A stretch of 64,000 bases of DNA from Paenibacillus polymyxa. Its GTDB lineage: Bacteria; Bacillota; Bacilli; Paenibacillales; Paenibacillaceae. The position numbers and the translations under genes are program-made. Position 1 is the stretch's first letter, and each line of letters begins with the position of its first letter. The DNA lies in assembly GCF_001719045.1 (NCBI RefSeq), contig NZ_CP015423.1, positions 1,753,501 to 1,817,500 on the forward strand. The letters are read 5' to 3'. The notes below the pieces were generated by a model that was not told the origin of the DNA, made no database searches, and was given only the letters and a program-made list of their open reading frames with translations. This document shows positions 30,938 to 39,005 of this stretch, piece by piece.

Positions 30938-31423
30938 CTATTCCAATCCGTGTGCTGCAATATAGCTACTTGTAAGATCCTCTCCAGAATCGATAGTTAC
31001 TTTTCCTTGAGTTCCTACGGGAATGCCGGCCTTTATCAGTAATTGACCAATATGGCAATTTTCTTCTGCTTTTTGCATCAAAGCTTCTGTCATGCTTATG
31101 TCTTCATTGGTCGCTCCTGGATTCAGAACAACATGCGGGCGATGGGTAATACTTAATTGATCACCTTGAGTTATATTACCTTCTGTATCCATAAAGAATC
31201 CTGTCACAGGAAGTTTATTTTTATCTAACATATATGCTAAGGTCATCGTGTAACAAGCTACTGCAGAAGAGATAAGAAGTTGTTGTGGGTTAGCCCCTTT
31301 ACCACTTCCCCCTTTGGGGACTGGAATTGCAATTTGAGTTTGTAGATTGTCACTTTTAATGCGTCCATCACCCTTTGCATCTTTGTACCAAACCGTATTC
31401 ATGTTAATTGTTTTTTCTGCCAT
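30938..31423 (-). CDS. OsmC/Ohr family peroxiredoxin-like protein
   Basis: 161 aa. The two reactive cysteines are C57 (ISSAVACYTMTL) and C123 (AEENCHIGQLL). OsmC/Ohr proteins reduce organic hydroperoxides or handle persulfides. The ATG at 31423 has AGGGG 8 bases upstream. A promoter and a palindromic operator, nearly the same as those of the thioredoxin gene at 38094, lie 230 bases upstream. This links it to the same thiol-stress response. Confidence 0.88.
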   Translation of the reverse strand: MAEKTINMNTVWYKDAKGDGRIKSDNLQTQIAIPVPKGGSGKGANPQQLLISSAVACYTMTLAYMLDKNKLPVTGFFMDTEGNITQGDQLSITHRPHVVLNPGATNEDISMTEALMQKAEENCHIGQLLIKAGIPVGTQGKVTIDSGEDLTSSYIAAHGLE

Positions 31424-31499
31424 ATTAACATCCCCTTTTAGATATTGTAAGTCCAAAACTTCGTTAAGGTTAAGATTCATTACTCTATGAGATTTGACA

Positions 31500-31615
31500 A
31501 ATTTCTCACTAAGGAACAGCTCTTTTATAAGTTGTATAAAACCTTTACAGCCGCCTCACGTTCTGGTGCATTAATTTTCAATGTAATTTGAAGCTATGCT
31601 TTTGCCATAGAAATC
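31500..31615 (-). pseudogene. Short broken ORF in the osmC leader
   Basis: GGAGG and ATG GCA AAA GCA are followed by TAG, then an open stretch LQITLKINAPEREAAVKVLY and another stop. It looks like the start of a small protein gene killed by point changes. Family not identified. Confidence 0.35.
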
Positions 31616-31654
31616 AAACCTCCAATTAAATTATGTATCGCTCGATTAATACAT

Positions 31655-31682
31655 CAATTATTCAATCGATCAATTGAATTTT
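31655..31682. promoter_or_regulatory. Palindromic operator before osmC (shared motif)
   Basis: Core ATTCAATCGATCAATTGAAT. Almost the same as the site at 38130-38158. It overlaps the -10 of a minus-strand promoter (TTGACG at 31701-31706, 17-base spacer, TAAAAT), a repressor position. Confidence 0.75.
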
Positions 31683-31904
31683 ATTATATAATTTTACTAA
31701 CGTCAAGTATACAACTAACGTACAAAGTGAAAAATTATAAATATTATTCATGTATTTGTAATTGAACTCCCACCAATAGTTACCGCTTTCAGACCTTATT
31801 TCATATTGAAGCCCTCATTGATATAACACTGTAATTTATGTAATGCTTCACATGTCAAACGGGGTAGTACCAGCGTCGCTGTCACTATGGGCAAAGACAG
31901 AGCT

Positions 31905-31940
31905 AGGCTGCCGACATTGATCGGCAGCCTAGTCTTAGTT
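31905..31940. terminator. Strong GC-rich hairpin in a gene-free stretch
   Basis: CTAGGCTGCCG/CGGCAGCCTAG stem. Between osmC and the GNAT gene nothing else is recognisable; it may be the terminator of a lost gene. Confidence 0.4.
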
Positions 31941-32126
31941 AGAGATTGAACTATCGTTTCCCGTTAGTTTAATGATCTGACTTTTTTCTTCATCATGACA
32001 TCAAGAAAATATAGTAAAGTGTGCATATTAGCTTTTACCCCAATATGCACACGCCATCAACATATTTACAGTTAGATACCGTTCTTTTGATAATTTTTCT
32101 TGCTACCCGTCCGTGTTATTCACAGT

Positions 32127-32639
32127 CTATCTTAGCTTTTTAAAATAATCGAATAACGCATGAATTTCTTTATAGGATACATCCCCATATATTGACATCG
32201 TTTCGAAAGTTACGCCTTCATAATTTGAAAACAAGTAATCCTGAGACTCAAAACCTAAGAGTTGATAAAAACTTTTCCTTTTAATTCTTTGATTATTATT
32301 AAGAAATTTAGGGTTAACTTCTTCAATATTCAGGCAAATCCGATAGTTAGAGTATTTATTTATTATCTCATTAACAACTGCTTTCCCGTACCCTTTATTT
32401 TGATATGCTTTACTAATTGCCAAATAGAATATGTAAAGCATATCGTTTTTTACGATTAGATAATTCATTCCTACCAGCGTGTAATCATCATATATTCCAT
32501 AAAACAAATGGTCGGTATCATTGCTTATCTCTACCAATTTATTATATGGGACCATCTCTTCTTTAGGAAACGAATCATCATAGATTTTTTTTATCTCATC
32601 AATATTCTCGTTATTAACTCTTTTTAATACTACAGTCAT
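32127..32639 (-). CDS. GNAT family N-acetyltransferase
   Basis: 170 aa with the acetyl-CoA loop QNKGYGKAVVNEI preceded by LYIFYLAISKAY, the usual GNAT strand-4/helix-3 layout. AGGAG lies 7 bases before the ATG. The substrate is unknown. It is AT-rich like its neighbour MFS gene and may have come with it. Confidence 0.85.
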   Translation of the reverse strand: MTVVLKRVNNENIDEIKKIYDDSFPKEEMVPYNKLVEISNDTDHLFYGIYDDYTLVGMNYLIVKNDMLYIFYLAISKAYQNKGYGKAVVNEIINKYSNYRICLNIEEVNPKFLNNNQRIKRKSFYQLLGFESQDYLFSNYEGVTFETMSIYGDVSYKEIHALFDYFKKLR

Positions 32640-32773
32640 AAATTTCTCCTCGCTCTATTTTTTAAGAAGATTTCGTACTTATGCCAATCGCTTTGATATG
32701 AAAAAAAAAATATATATGTCTATCTCTTACAGGTCACAGTTCAAATTCTCAGGATCCTCTCTTTAAGTGCTCT

Positions 32774-33958
32774 TTAGTTTACCACTTGATTTTGAATTTT
32801 ACCTTCTTTCTTTCCATACAACATGTAATATAGAAAAAGTGTAGCTAATACAATTAATCCGAGTATTACATACAAACCACTATATCCTGTAGCTGGAATT
32901 ATCAAACCGATAATCGATGGGCCAAATCCGTTCCCTAGATCATAGAATATAAAGAACGTCGCAGTTGCTAAGCCAACTCGGTGAGGTTCGGCTAAATTGA
33001 TGGCTATGGCTTGAGTTATGGAAGAAATATTACCAAATCCCAGAGCAACTAATGCTCCTACCAATAACAATGTAAAGCTACTGTTAACTGAGCTTAAAAG
33101 AAGCATCCCTACTCCATATATAATAAGAGCCGGATATATGATAATGTTAGCACCTTTTTTGTCCATTATTCGTCCTGTAAAAGGTCGTGATATTAAGACA
33201 AAAACAGTATATACCATAAAGAAGAAACTTGCTGTGTCTATTAACCCTAACTCCAAAGCATAAATATTTAAATATGAAACTATGCCGGAAAAACAAAAAG
33301 TCATGAAAAAAATAATAATTGCTATCGGCATTACTTTTGGCTCAACAAAGTCAGAGATTTTTATTCCCTTTTTATTGTTCTTCTCAGTCTTGTACGTTGC
33401 GGGAAACTTCAGAAAAAATGCGATTACTAAGCTAAAAATTCCAAGCAATAGACTTAAAGAAAAAATCATTTCAAAGTTTGAGTTTTGACTCAAAACTAAA
33501 CCAATAAATGGACCGATTCCTGTGGCCAAGGCCGTACTAATTGCAAAATAACTTATCCCTTCACCTTTTCGTGGTGCAGGAAGGCTAAATACAACAACCG
33601 TACTCACAATTGTAGATATAATACCCACTGTGATACCGTTTAAAAGCCGATTTAATATGAGAAAGTTAACATTAAGATGAACGAAATAAAGTAATGTTGT
33701 TAAAATTAATAAAAACAAGCTGGTCATCAAGATTTTTTTGGAATGTATAAGACGTCCTGTAGACAAACGCCCTAATAATGAACCGATAATAAAAATACCT
33801 GCGACGATACCAGCTTGGCCGGTTGATGCATCAAATTCATTAATTGCATAAAGAGTGATTGTCGCGTTTAATAAAAAGAAAATTAATGTCATAATGAAAT
33901 TGACAGACGAAAGAATAATAAAGTTTTTCGTCCACAATTTAGGATTCGTTTGGTTCAC
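32774..33958 (-). CDS. MFS transporter
   Basis: 394 aa, twelve membrane segments. The motif-A loop is GSLLGRLSTGRLIHSKKIL and the second-half equivalent is SRPFTGRIMDKKGANII. Probably a drug or metabolite exporter. GTG start at 33958 with AGGAG 8 bases upstream. Strongly AT-rich compared with the core genes, a sign of transfer. Confidence 0.88.
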   Translation of the reverse strand: MNQTNPKLWTKNFIILSSVNFIMTLIFFLLNATITLYAINEFDASTGQAGIVAGIFIIGSLLGRLSTGRLIHSKKILMTSLFLLILTTLLYFVHLNVNFLILNRLLNGITVGIISTIVSTVVVFSLPAPRKGEGISYFAISTALATGIGPFIGLVLSQNSNFEMIFSLSLLLGIFSLVIAFFLKFPATYKTEKNNKKGIKISDFVEPKVMPIAIIIFFMTFCFSGIVSYLNIYALELGLIDTASFFFMVYTVFVLISRPFTGRIMDKKGANIIIYPALIIYGVGMLLLSSVNSSFTLLLVGALVALGFGNISSITQAIAINLAEPHRVGLATATFFIFYDLGNGFGPSIIGLIIPATGYSGLYVILGLIVLATLFLYYMLYGKKEGKIQNQVVN

Positions 33959-34060
33959 AGCATATTCTCCTGTCTGTAGATTTTGGTAAATACTTGATAT
34001 GCAAGTGAGCTAATATTCTGCATTAAAGGAATAAATAACTTGTTATAAAAATTCATAATA

Positions 34061-34090
34061 AAATGAGACCCATATGAAGGTCTCATATTA
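34061..34090 (-). terminator. Terminator of the metallo-hydrolase gene
   Basis: AATGAGACC/GGTCTCATATT stem then TTTTATT on the minus strand. Confidence 0.7.
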
Positions 34091-34144
34091 TTTGAACAAC
34101 ACAATCTCCAATGCGACTCATATTCCAACCTTTCGCAGTGCACA

Positions 34145-34909
34145 TTAAAAAGTGTACGATTCGCCGTCTTCGGGAACTAATAAATTAGAGGTGAATCCCT
34201 TTTCTTCTCCAAAGCTTTTTAGTTCTTTTCTAGATAATGTCCAATGATTAACTGCTTCCATATGGACTGAGATAATTTTGGCGTTAGGAGCCGCCTTATG
34301 CACCTCGTAAACATCTTCTTTGCCCATTATAAGTGAGCCCAAATCATGCCAACTATTATTTCCAGCGTTCAACACGATAATCTCAGGAGTGTGGGAAATG
34401 ATTTCTTTTTCGACACCTTCATACCATACTGTATCTCCGGCTAGGTATAACGTCTTCTCGTTGGCATGTTTGAAGACAACACCACATACCTGACCCATCA
34501 TTTTTAATAAATCTTTCCCTCTGCCGTGCTCGCCTTTTGTTTTAATTAACTGAATACCTTCAAAAAGCGTATCTTCAGCAAGTACTTCTACTTGTTGAAA
34601 ACCGTCACTTTCAACTTGTTTAGCATCTTCTTCGTTTTGTACAAAAACTTTAGTGCCTTTTGGAAGCACTGCTTTTGCTATATCATCGTAGTGATCTAGA
34701 TGCAAATGAGTCAGAATAACAGCATCGACATCCTTAATGATGTCGTTAACGGACATTGGCAAATCAATTATAGGATTTCTCAAATCCTCTCTGATCCCCG
34801 CCGGGAATGGACCATACAGACCTTTGTACGCAAGTAATGGATCGACTAGGAACTTTTTACCTGCATAGTGAACAATGATTGTTGCATTTCGAACTTGTTG
34901 AATGTGCAT
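34145..34909 (-). CDS. MBL-fold metal-dependent hydrolase (UlaG-like)
   Basis: About 254 aa. Zinc motif HLHLDHYDD is preceded by AVILT; later ligands are in YLAGDTVWYEG and SVHMEAVNHW. The N-terminus (QVRNATIIVHYAGKKFLVDP) matches small UlaG-like hydrolases. The substrate is unknown. The start is not certain: AAGGAG lies 14 bases before the ATG at 34909. It is divergent from the Lrp-type regulator, which may control it. Confidence 0.85.
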   Translation of the reverse strand: MHIQQVRNATIIVHYAGKKFLVDPLLAYKGLYGPFPAGIREDLRNPIIDLPMSVNDIIKDVDAVILTHLHLDHYDDIAKAVLPKGTKVFVQNEEDAKQVESDGFQQVEVLAEDTLFEGIQLIKTKGEHGRGKDLLKMMGQVCGVVFKHANEKTLYLAGDTVWYEGVEKEIISHTPEIIVLNAGNNSWHDLGSLIMGKEDVYEVHKAAPNAKIISVHMEAVNHWTLSRKELKSFGEEKGFTSNLLVPEDGESYTF

Positions 34910-35051
34910 ATTTATATATAATTCTCCTTCTGTTTTTTTAATTTTGTTTCTTGACAATGATAAGTTTATACTAGATGTAACCTTCAAATACACAGATTAA
35001 ATAAAGTGTATTGGTCTTTTTACTTTATTTTTTAAAGGAGATGCGTTTTAT

Positions 35052-35465
35052 TTGGATCAAACAGATAAACGAATTATTGAAGAGCTGAGTCAAAATAGTC
35101 GAATTACCATGAAAGAATTAGGGGAAAGAGTGCACCTAACTGGACCTGCAGCAGCAGCCCGGGTAGAAAAACTTGAGGATACTGGAGTTATAGAGGGATA
35201 CAGCATTAAAGTTAATCACGCAAAATTAGGATGTTTTACGTATGCATTTCTAAATATTTATATTAAAGATACACACCATCAACCATTTCTTTCATTCATT
35301 CATTCTAAAGAGGATCACATCCTAAATAATTACAAAATAAGCGGTGATGGATGCTATCTGCTTGAATGTAGGTTTCCAAGTAATGAAGCGTTAAACCAAT
35401 TTTTATTAGAGTTAAACAATTACGCTAACTACAAATTATCCATTGTAATCGAGAAAACCTTGTAA
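35052..35465 (+). CDS. Lrp/AsnC-family transcription regulator
   Basis: 137 aa. HTH at about 1-55 (LDQTDKRIIEELSQNSRI, LTGPAAAARVEKLEDTGVI), then a RAM-type ligand domain. TTG start after AAAGGAG. The size is slightly short for the family (about 145-160). Divergent from the hydrolase gene with 140 bases between starts, so probably a local regulator. Confidence 0.87.
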   Translation: MDQTDKRIIEELSQNSRITMKELGERVHLTGPAAAARVEKLEDTGVIEGYSIKVNHAKLGCFTYAFLNIYIKDTHHQPFLSFIHSKEDHILNNYKISGDGCYLLECRFPSNEALNQFLLELNNYANYKLSIVIEKTL

Positions 35466-35740
35466 AAAAGAACGTACAAAGAAACTTTTATTTCTGAGAA
35501 ACGAACCCATCAGAAAAAGATCCACCCTTAAAAAGAGTATATTAAGAAGGTTTTTAAACTAACCTGCCCGTTAGCCTAGTCCCCATGAATAAATAAAAGT
35601 TCCGAATTATTTATTTTTGTATATGGAACTTCGAGTTATTTGAGACACATATTGTCTAACATATACAGCTTGGATATACTTATTTCAAGCGCTAAGTTCC
35701 GTTACTCACAGTAATAGGAACTTTATTCGGAAGGGATTAC

Positions 35741-36315
35741 ATGAAGCGAAATTGGGAACTGGACGAGCTGATTGAGCATTTTACCTTTCTCCCGAACGAA
35801 ATGCAGCAAATGGGGAATAAGAGCAGTGAGACGAGGATCGGTTTCGCGGTCATGTTTAAGTTCTTCCAATACGAGGCACGATTTCCGTTCCATAAATTTG
35901 AAGTACCTAAGACCGTCATTTCATACATCGCCAAGCAAATCGAAGTGCCGGCAGAACTGTATGCACAATACGATTGGAACGGTCGGATGATCAAATATCA
36001 CCGCGCTCAAATCCGAGAATTTTTTGGCTTTCGAGAAAATACCGTTCAAGATTCACAAGAGATGCCGGAATGGCTATGCCAGCATGTCCTGCATGTAGCC
36101 AGGAGTGGGAACATATAAAGGAATCGGTTTACGGACGGGGCATTATGGGGTTTAATAATTCTGCACTCGCTCCTTTGCTGGATCTGACAACGATTAACTA
36201 TCCTGTTGACTTTCAGGCCGACAATGCCTTTATTATTATTCATAATAAGCTTAACCAGACGAAAAACGCACTAAATTCACTAGAGTTTACTTTGGTGGAA
36301 CGAAAATCAACATAA
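35741..36315 (+). pseudogene. Tn3-family transposase N-terminus frameshifted and joined to a LacI-type C-terminus
   Basis: 35741-36070 reads as the DUF4158 N-terminus of Tn3 transposases (KRNWELDELIEHFTFLPNE, YDWNGRMIKYHRAQIREFFG). After QHVLH the frame shifts and the transposase continues in the next frame as SQEWEHIKESVYGR to about 36138. Then the same frame runs into MGFNNSALAPLLDLTTINYP and VERKST, the C-terminus of a LacI-family sugar regulator. Most of both genes is missing. A transposon end therefore landed in, or recombined with, a lacI-type gene, and both later decayed. Confidence 0.75.
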
Positions 36316-36337
36316 AAGAACATATAACGCATGTTTT

Positions 36338-36389
36338 GTTGTTAGAAAAACCACCTTTTACTTGGTAAAGGTGGTTTTTCTAACAACAG
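36338..36389. terminator. Strong terminator hairpin
   Basis: About 23-bp stem TGTTGTTAGAAAAACCACCT with its complement. It probably belonged to the truncated lacI-type gene. Confidence 0.75.
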
Positions 36390-36478
36390 AATTGGCCATT
36401 ACTTGAAATACACCTTCAATAAAAAGCCTAAGAAAGGACATAATACTGAAGGTGTGCCTTTTGTTTTTAATCGAAGAT

Positions 36479-36811
36479 TTAAACTTCATCGGACAATAAC
36501 TGTAATTGTTTTTTCAATTGTTCAAATTGAACAAAACGACCTTCGCGTAGATATTCTCTCCCATCAAGAAAAACCAAGATCGTCGGCACAGAAAAAATTA
36601 AAAACCTTCCTGTGATCTCCTCCACTTGACTAGCATCAACATGAGCAAGTGCCAATTTAGGGTATAGATTAAGCATTGTTTTGAGCTTAGAGTAAATGGC
36701 ATAGCATACATTACAATCATCTTGAGATACGTATAACATACTCAAAGGATTACTTCCGATGAAGGATTCTATTTCTTGTATTGAGGTTAAGTCCACTAAA
36801 CGCACGCTCAA
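36479..36811 (-). CDS. Thioredoxin-family protein (YtpP-like)
   Basis: 110 aa with a CNVC active site at C33/C36 in MLYVSQDDCNVC and the cis-Pro in FSVPTILVFLDG. This is a thioredoxin fold with an uncommon active-site pair, as in Bacillus YtpP-like proteins. TTG (36811) or GTG (36805) start, both after GAGGAG. It lies between transposon remains and a broken amine oxidase gene, near the trxA-type gene. Confidence 0.85.
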   Translation of the reverse strand: MSVRLVDLTSIQEIESFIGSNPLSMLYVSQDDCNVCYAIYSKLKTMLNLYPKLALAHVDASQVEEITGRFLIFSVPTILVFLDGREYLREGRFVQFEQLKKQLQLLSDEV

Positions 36812-36839
36812 ACTTCTCCTCTCTTAAAATGACCATTCA

Positions 36840-37600
36840 TATTCATTGTTTAAATCCTTTTTCCAGACAAAAAATATGCCCTCCAATTGTTCCAACACAA
36901 GTTACATGAGTTTATCTTCTCCCAAAGTCTGCCGCTCCTTTACTGGTAAACCAAAAATCCAAAAAGGGCACCTGTCCCTGTACCTGGTGAAGCATCGTGA
37001 ATTTCTTGTAGAGATCCCACCCAACTCGATGTAAAACCGCAGAGTCCAACTTCACGTCAAAATGGTCGTCGTAAATGGCAATAACTTTAGCTTGACCGGC
37101 CATCCATGTTGGTTTACCAACTAAATATGACTGCAGATCATAAGGAAGCTTTGGCTCAAATTTAATATTCTTTCAGCTAGCCGTGGTTGAATAGCAATAG
37201 TAACTACAGTTGTCTAAAATTGTTTTCCGTTGGCTTCTAAGCAGATTGTACCGTCTTCTTCTTGATGAATCAAAGTTACACGTGTGTTAAGCTGGATTGC
37301 TCCTTATGGCAAAGTAGCACTTATCGCCTCAATCATAGACTTACTCCACTAACAAATCTTAGTGAGGGCTCCATTGCCTCATGTGGTAAAAGATGTTGTT
37401 GTGGTGTTTCATGTTGGGAACGTTCTAAGAGCATTCGTCCTTTGTTATTTGTTAAATTGATTAAATGTCTCCAAACCCAGTTCTTTTGTGAGTTGAGTAT
37501 TAATTTTCTCATAGTGTGGCAGAACCATGTAGGTCCAAGATCGAATTTTCCGAGTTCCAACGATTATCACCGGAGCATTTTTTTCAACTTGGTTTCTCAT
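36840..37600 (-). pseudogene. Decayed flavin monoamine oxidase gene
   Basis: AAGGAGAG and an ATG at 37600 start MRNQVEKNAPVIIVG, then the FAD-binding GxGxxG part is deleted. KFDLGPTWF and ELGLETFNQFNK, IQLNTRVTLIHQEEDGTICL and PTWMAGQAKVIAIYD follow in different frames. After that, frame-corrected text gives GPLQEIHDASPGTGTGALFG, an amine oxidase signature. At least four frameshifts and two stops are present. It lies directly downstream of trxA on the same strand, so the two may once have been linked. Confidence 0.72.
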
Positions 37601-37776
37601 TGTTTCTCTCCTTCATCCATGTTTCATCAGGGAGTCACATATGTTAAAAGATTATCTTCTCTATATGATGATATTGAGTCACTCTCAAACTGCATCCGCT
37701 ACGTTGAAGGGAGCGCTCTCAGAAACAAAAAAAGAATCGACAACATTATTTCATTATAATGTTGTCGATTTTCACA

Positions 37777-38094
37777 TCAATTAACCAATTTAAGAATTTT
37801 GTCTTTAAGGACATTTTTTTGATTTACACCAACCATAGTATCAACGAGCTTACCATCTTTAAAAAGCAACAAAGTTGGAATACTTCGAATACCAAATTGT
37901 GAAGCTAATTCGGTTTCCTCGTCGACATTAACTTTTGCCAACGTTGCCTGTCCTTTCAGCTCATCAGCTAATTCTTCCACAATAGGAAGCTGAATTTTAC
38001 AAGGTCCACACCATGGAGCCCAAAAGTCTACCAAGGTCACGCCAGACTGGATTTGATTTGAAAACGTATTTTTTGTCAATGCAGTTGCTCCCAC
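37777..38094 (-). CDS. trxA: Thioredoxin
   Basis: 105 aa with WCGPC (C29, C32) and the cis-Pro in IRSIPTLLLF. The GTG start at 38094 is preferred: GGGGGG lies 7 bases upstream and the length is the normal one. It has a consensus promoter and a palindromic operator like that of the osmC gene. A core trxA normally exists elsewhere in these genomes, so this is probably an accessory copy under thiol-stress control. Confidence 0.92.
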   Translation of the reverse strand: MGATALTKNTFSNQIQSGVTLVDFWAPWCGPCKIQLPIVEELADELKGQATLAKVNVDEETELASQFGIRSIPTLLLFKDGKLVDTMVGVNQKNVLKDKILKLVN

Positions 38095-38129
38095 TGGAGA
38101 TCCCCCCACTAAATATAATTTATCATTAA

Positions 38130-38158
38130 CAATTATTCAATTGATTAGTTGAATTATA
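38130..38158. promoter_or_regulatory. Palindromic operator before trxA (shared motif)
   Basis: Core ATTCAATTGATTAGTTGAAT, the same pattern as 31655-31682 with three changes. It overlaps the -10 box. Confidence 0.75.
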
Positions 38159-38181
38159 AATCTATACTCTCCTTCTGTCAA
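38153..38181 (-). promoter_or_regulatory. Consensus promoter of trxA
   Basis: Minus strand TTGACA, 17-base spacer, TATAAT: a full sigma-A consensus whose -10 is covered by the palindromic operator, a typical repressor-controlled design. Confidence 0.8.
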
Positions 38182-38450
38182 GAGTGAATCACATTTCTCT
38201 GAAGGTTCTCTCCTGGTGAAGCACCTCTGTTAGTTTCAAGCACATGGTTATATATCCCTTCATTGTGACTTGTGATTTGATCTGAACTAAAATTTAAATG
38301 AGCTTTGTTTACATAAGCGTTTCTCATTTCTAGGTATTTCTGTTCGTTACTTAACAGACTAATTGTTTTTCTGGCCATCTCATTTTTATTACCTACAGCA
38401 GCCAGGTAGCTAGTTTTCCCGTTGATAATAAGCTCAGATATATCATCCAA
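38178..38450 (-). pseudogene. C-terminal fragment of a BshA-like glycosyltransferase
   Basis: 90 codons: ISELIINGKTSYLAAVGNKN, EMARKTISLLSN and SSDQITSHNEGIYNHVLE match the end of group-1 glycosyltransferases, closest in style to BshA, which makes the bacillithiol precursor. The first three quarters are missing and there is no start signal. It is cut at about 38450 by unrelated DNA. Confidence 0.55.
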
Positions 38451-38471
38451 CGTACGAACCTATCGTTTTCG

Positions 38472-38512
38472 CAAAATAAAGGACCTCAAAGCCAATACAG
38501 GCTTAAGGTCCA
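38472..38512 (-). terminator. Terminator after the dehydrogenase fragment
   Basis: GGACCTTAAGCC/GGCTTTGAGGTCC stem then TTTATTTT on the minus strand. Confidence 0.75.
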
Positions 38513-38546
38513 TAACGTTTAAATCGTCAAAGTTGGGAATGAGTTA

Positions 38547-38765
38547 TCATTTAGTCATACTCAATACGGCACGGAATCGTGTCTTAGCTGACATCATTTT
38601 CTCGTATGATTCACTAGCTTGTTCCAACGGGAAAACTTCGTTCATAGGTCCTACATCGGTCAGTACACTAAATCGAACCGCCGCTTCAACTTCCATCGAT
38701 TGTCCTGTAAACGATCCCCAAACAGTATGGGGTCCCTTCAAAAAGTCTATGGCAGACAGTTCATT
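38547..38765 (-). pseudogene. C-terminal fragment of a zinc alcohol dehydrogenase
   Basis: VWGSFTGQSMEVEAAVRFS, GPMNEVFPLEQASESYEKMM and KTRFRAVLSM are the end of an AdhP-type dehydrogenase. The catalytic and NAD-binding parts are missing. The terminator still follows. Confidence 0.65.
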
Positions 38766-38916
38766 GGAGAGTGTTTATCTTACAACAACTTATAGAAATT
38801 CCACTACTTTTTTTACTATAAAAACAACAAATCTTAGATTGATCAGTAAACAACAAGTACTTGGTTTGTTATTAGAAAACTTCCCCCGTCTTTACTGGCT
38901 TTACGGGCACTTATAT

Positions 38917-38985
38917 TGTCTCACTTTGATGTTATAAGTTGTCTCAATTGATAATATAATCAGTCTCATTTGATAATATAAACCA
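38917..38985. repeat. Three tandem 23-bp repeats at the right edge of the accessory region
   Basis: Copies at 38917-38939, 38940-38962 and 38963-38985 share GTCTCA.TTGATAATATAA (the first copy is more diverged). They lie 20 bases before the end of the core RNA methyltransferase gene. Repeated transposase-binding sites of this size are known at the ends of Tn7-like and Mu-like elements. Confidence 0.65.
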
Positions 38986-39005
38986 CATGCACCCGTGTTC
39001 TTCTC

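Noticed and set aside
33955..34143. 62-codon minus-strand frame between the MFS and MBL genes
   Set aside because: It runs through the terminator hairpin at 34061-34090 and has no start signal.
38917..38985. CRISPR array
   Set aside because: The three 23-base units are directly adjacent with no spacers, and no cas genes are present.
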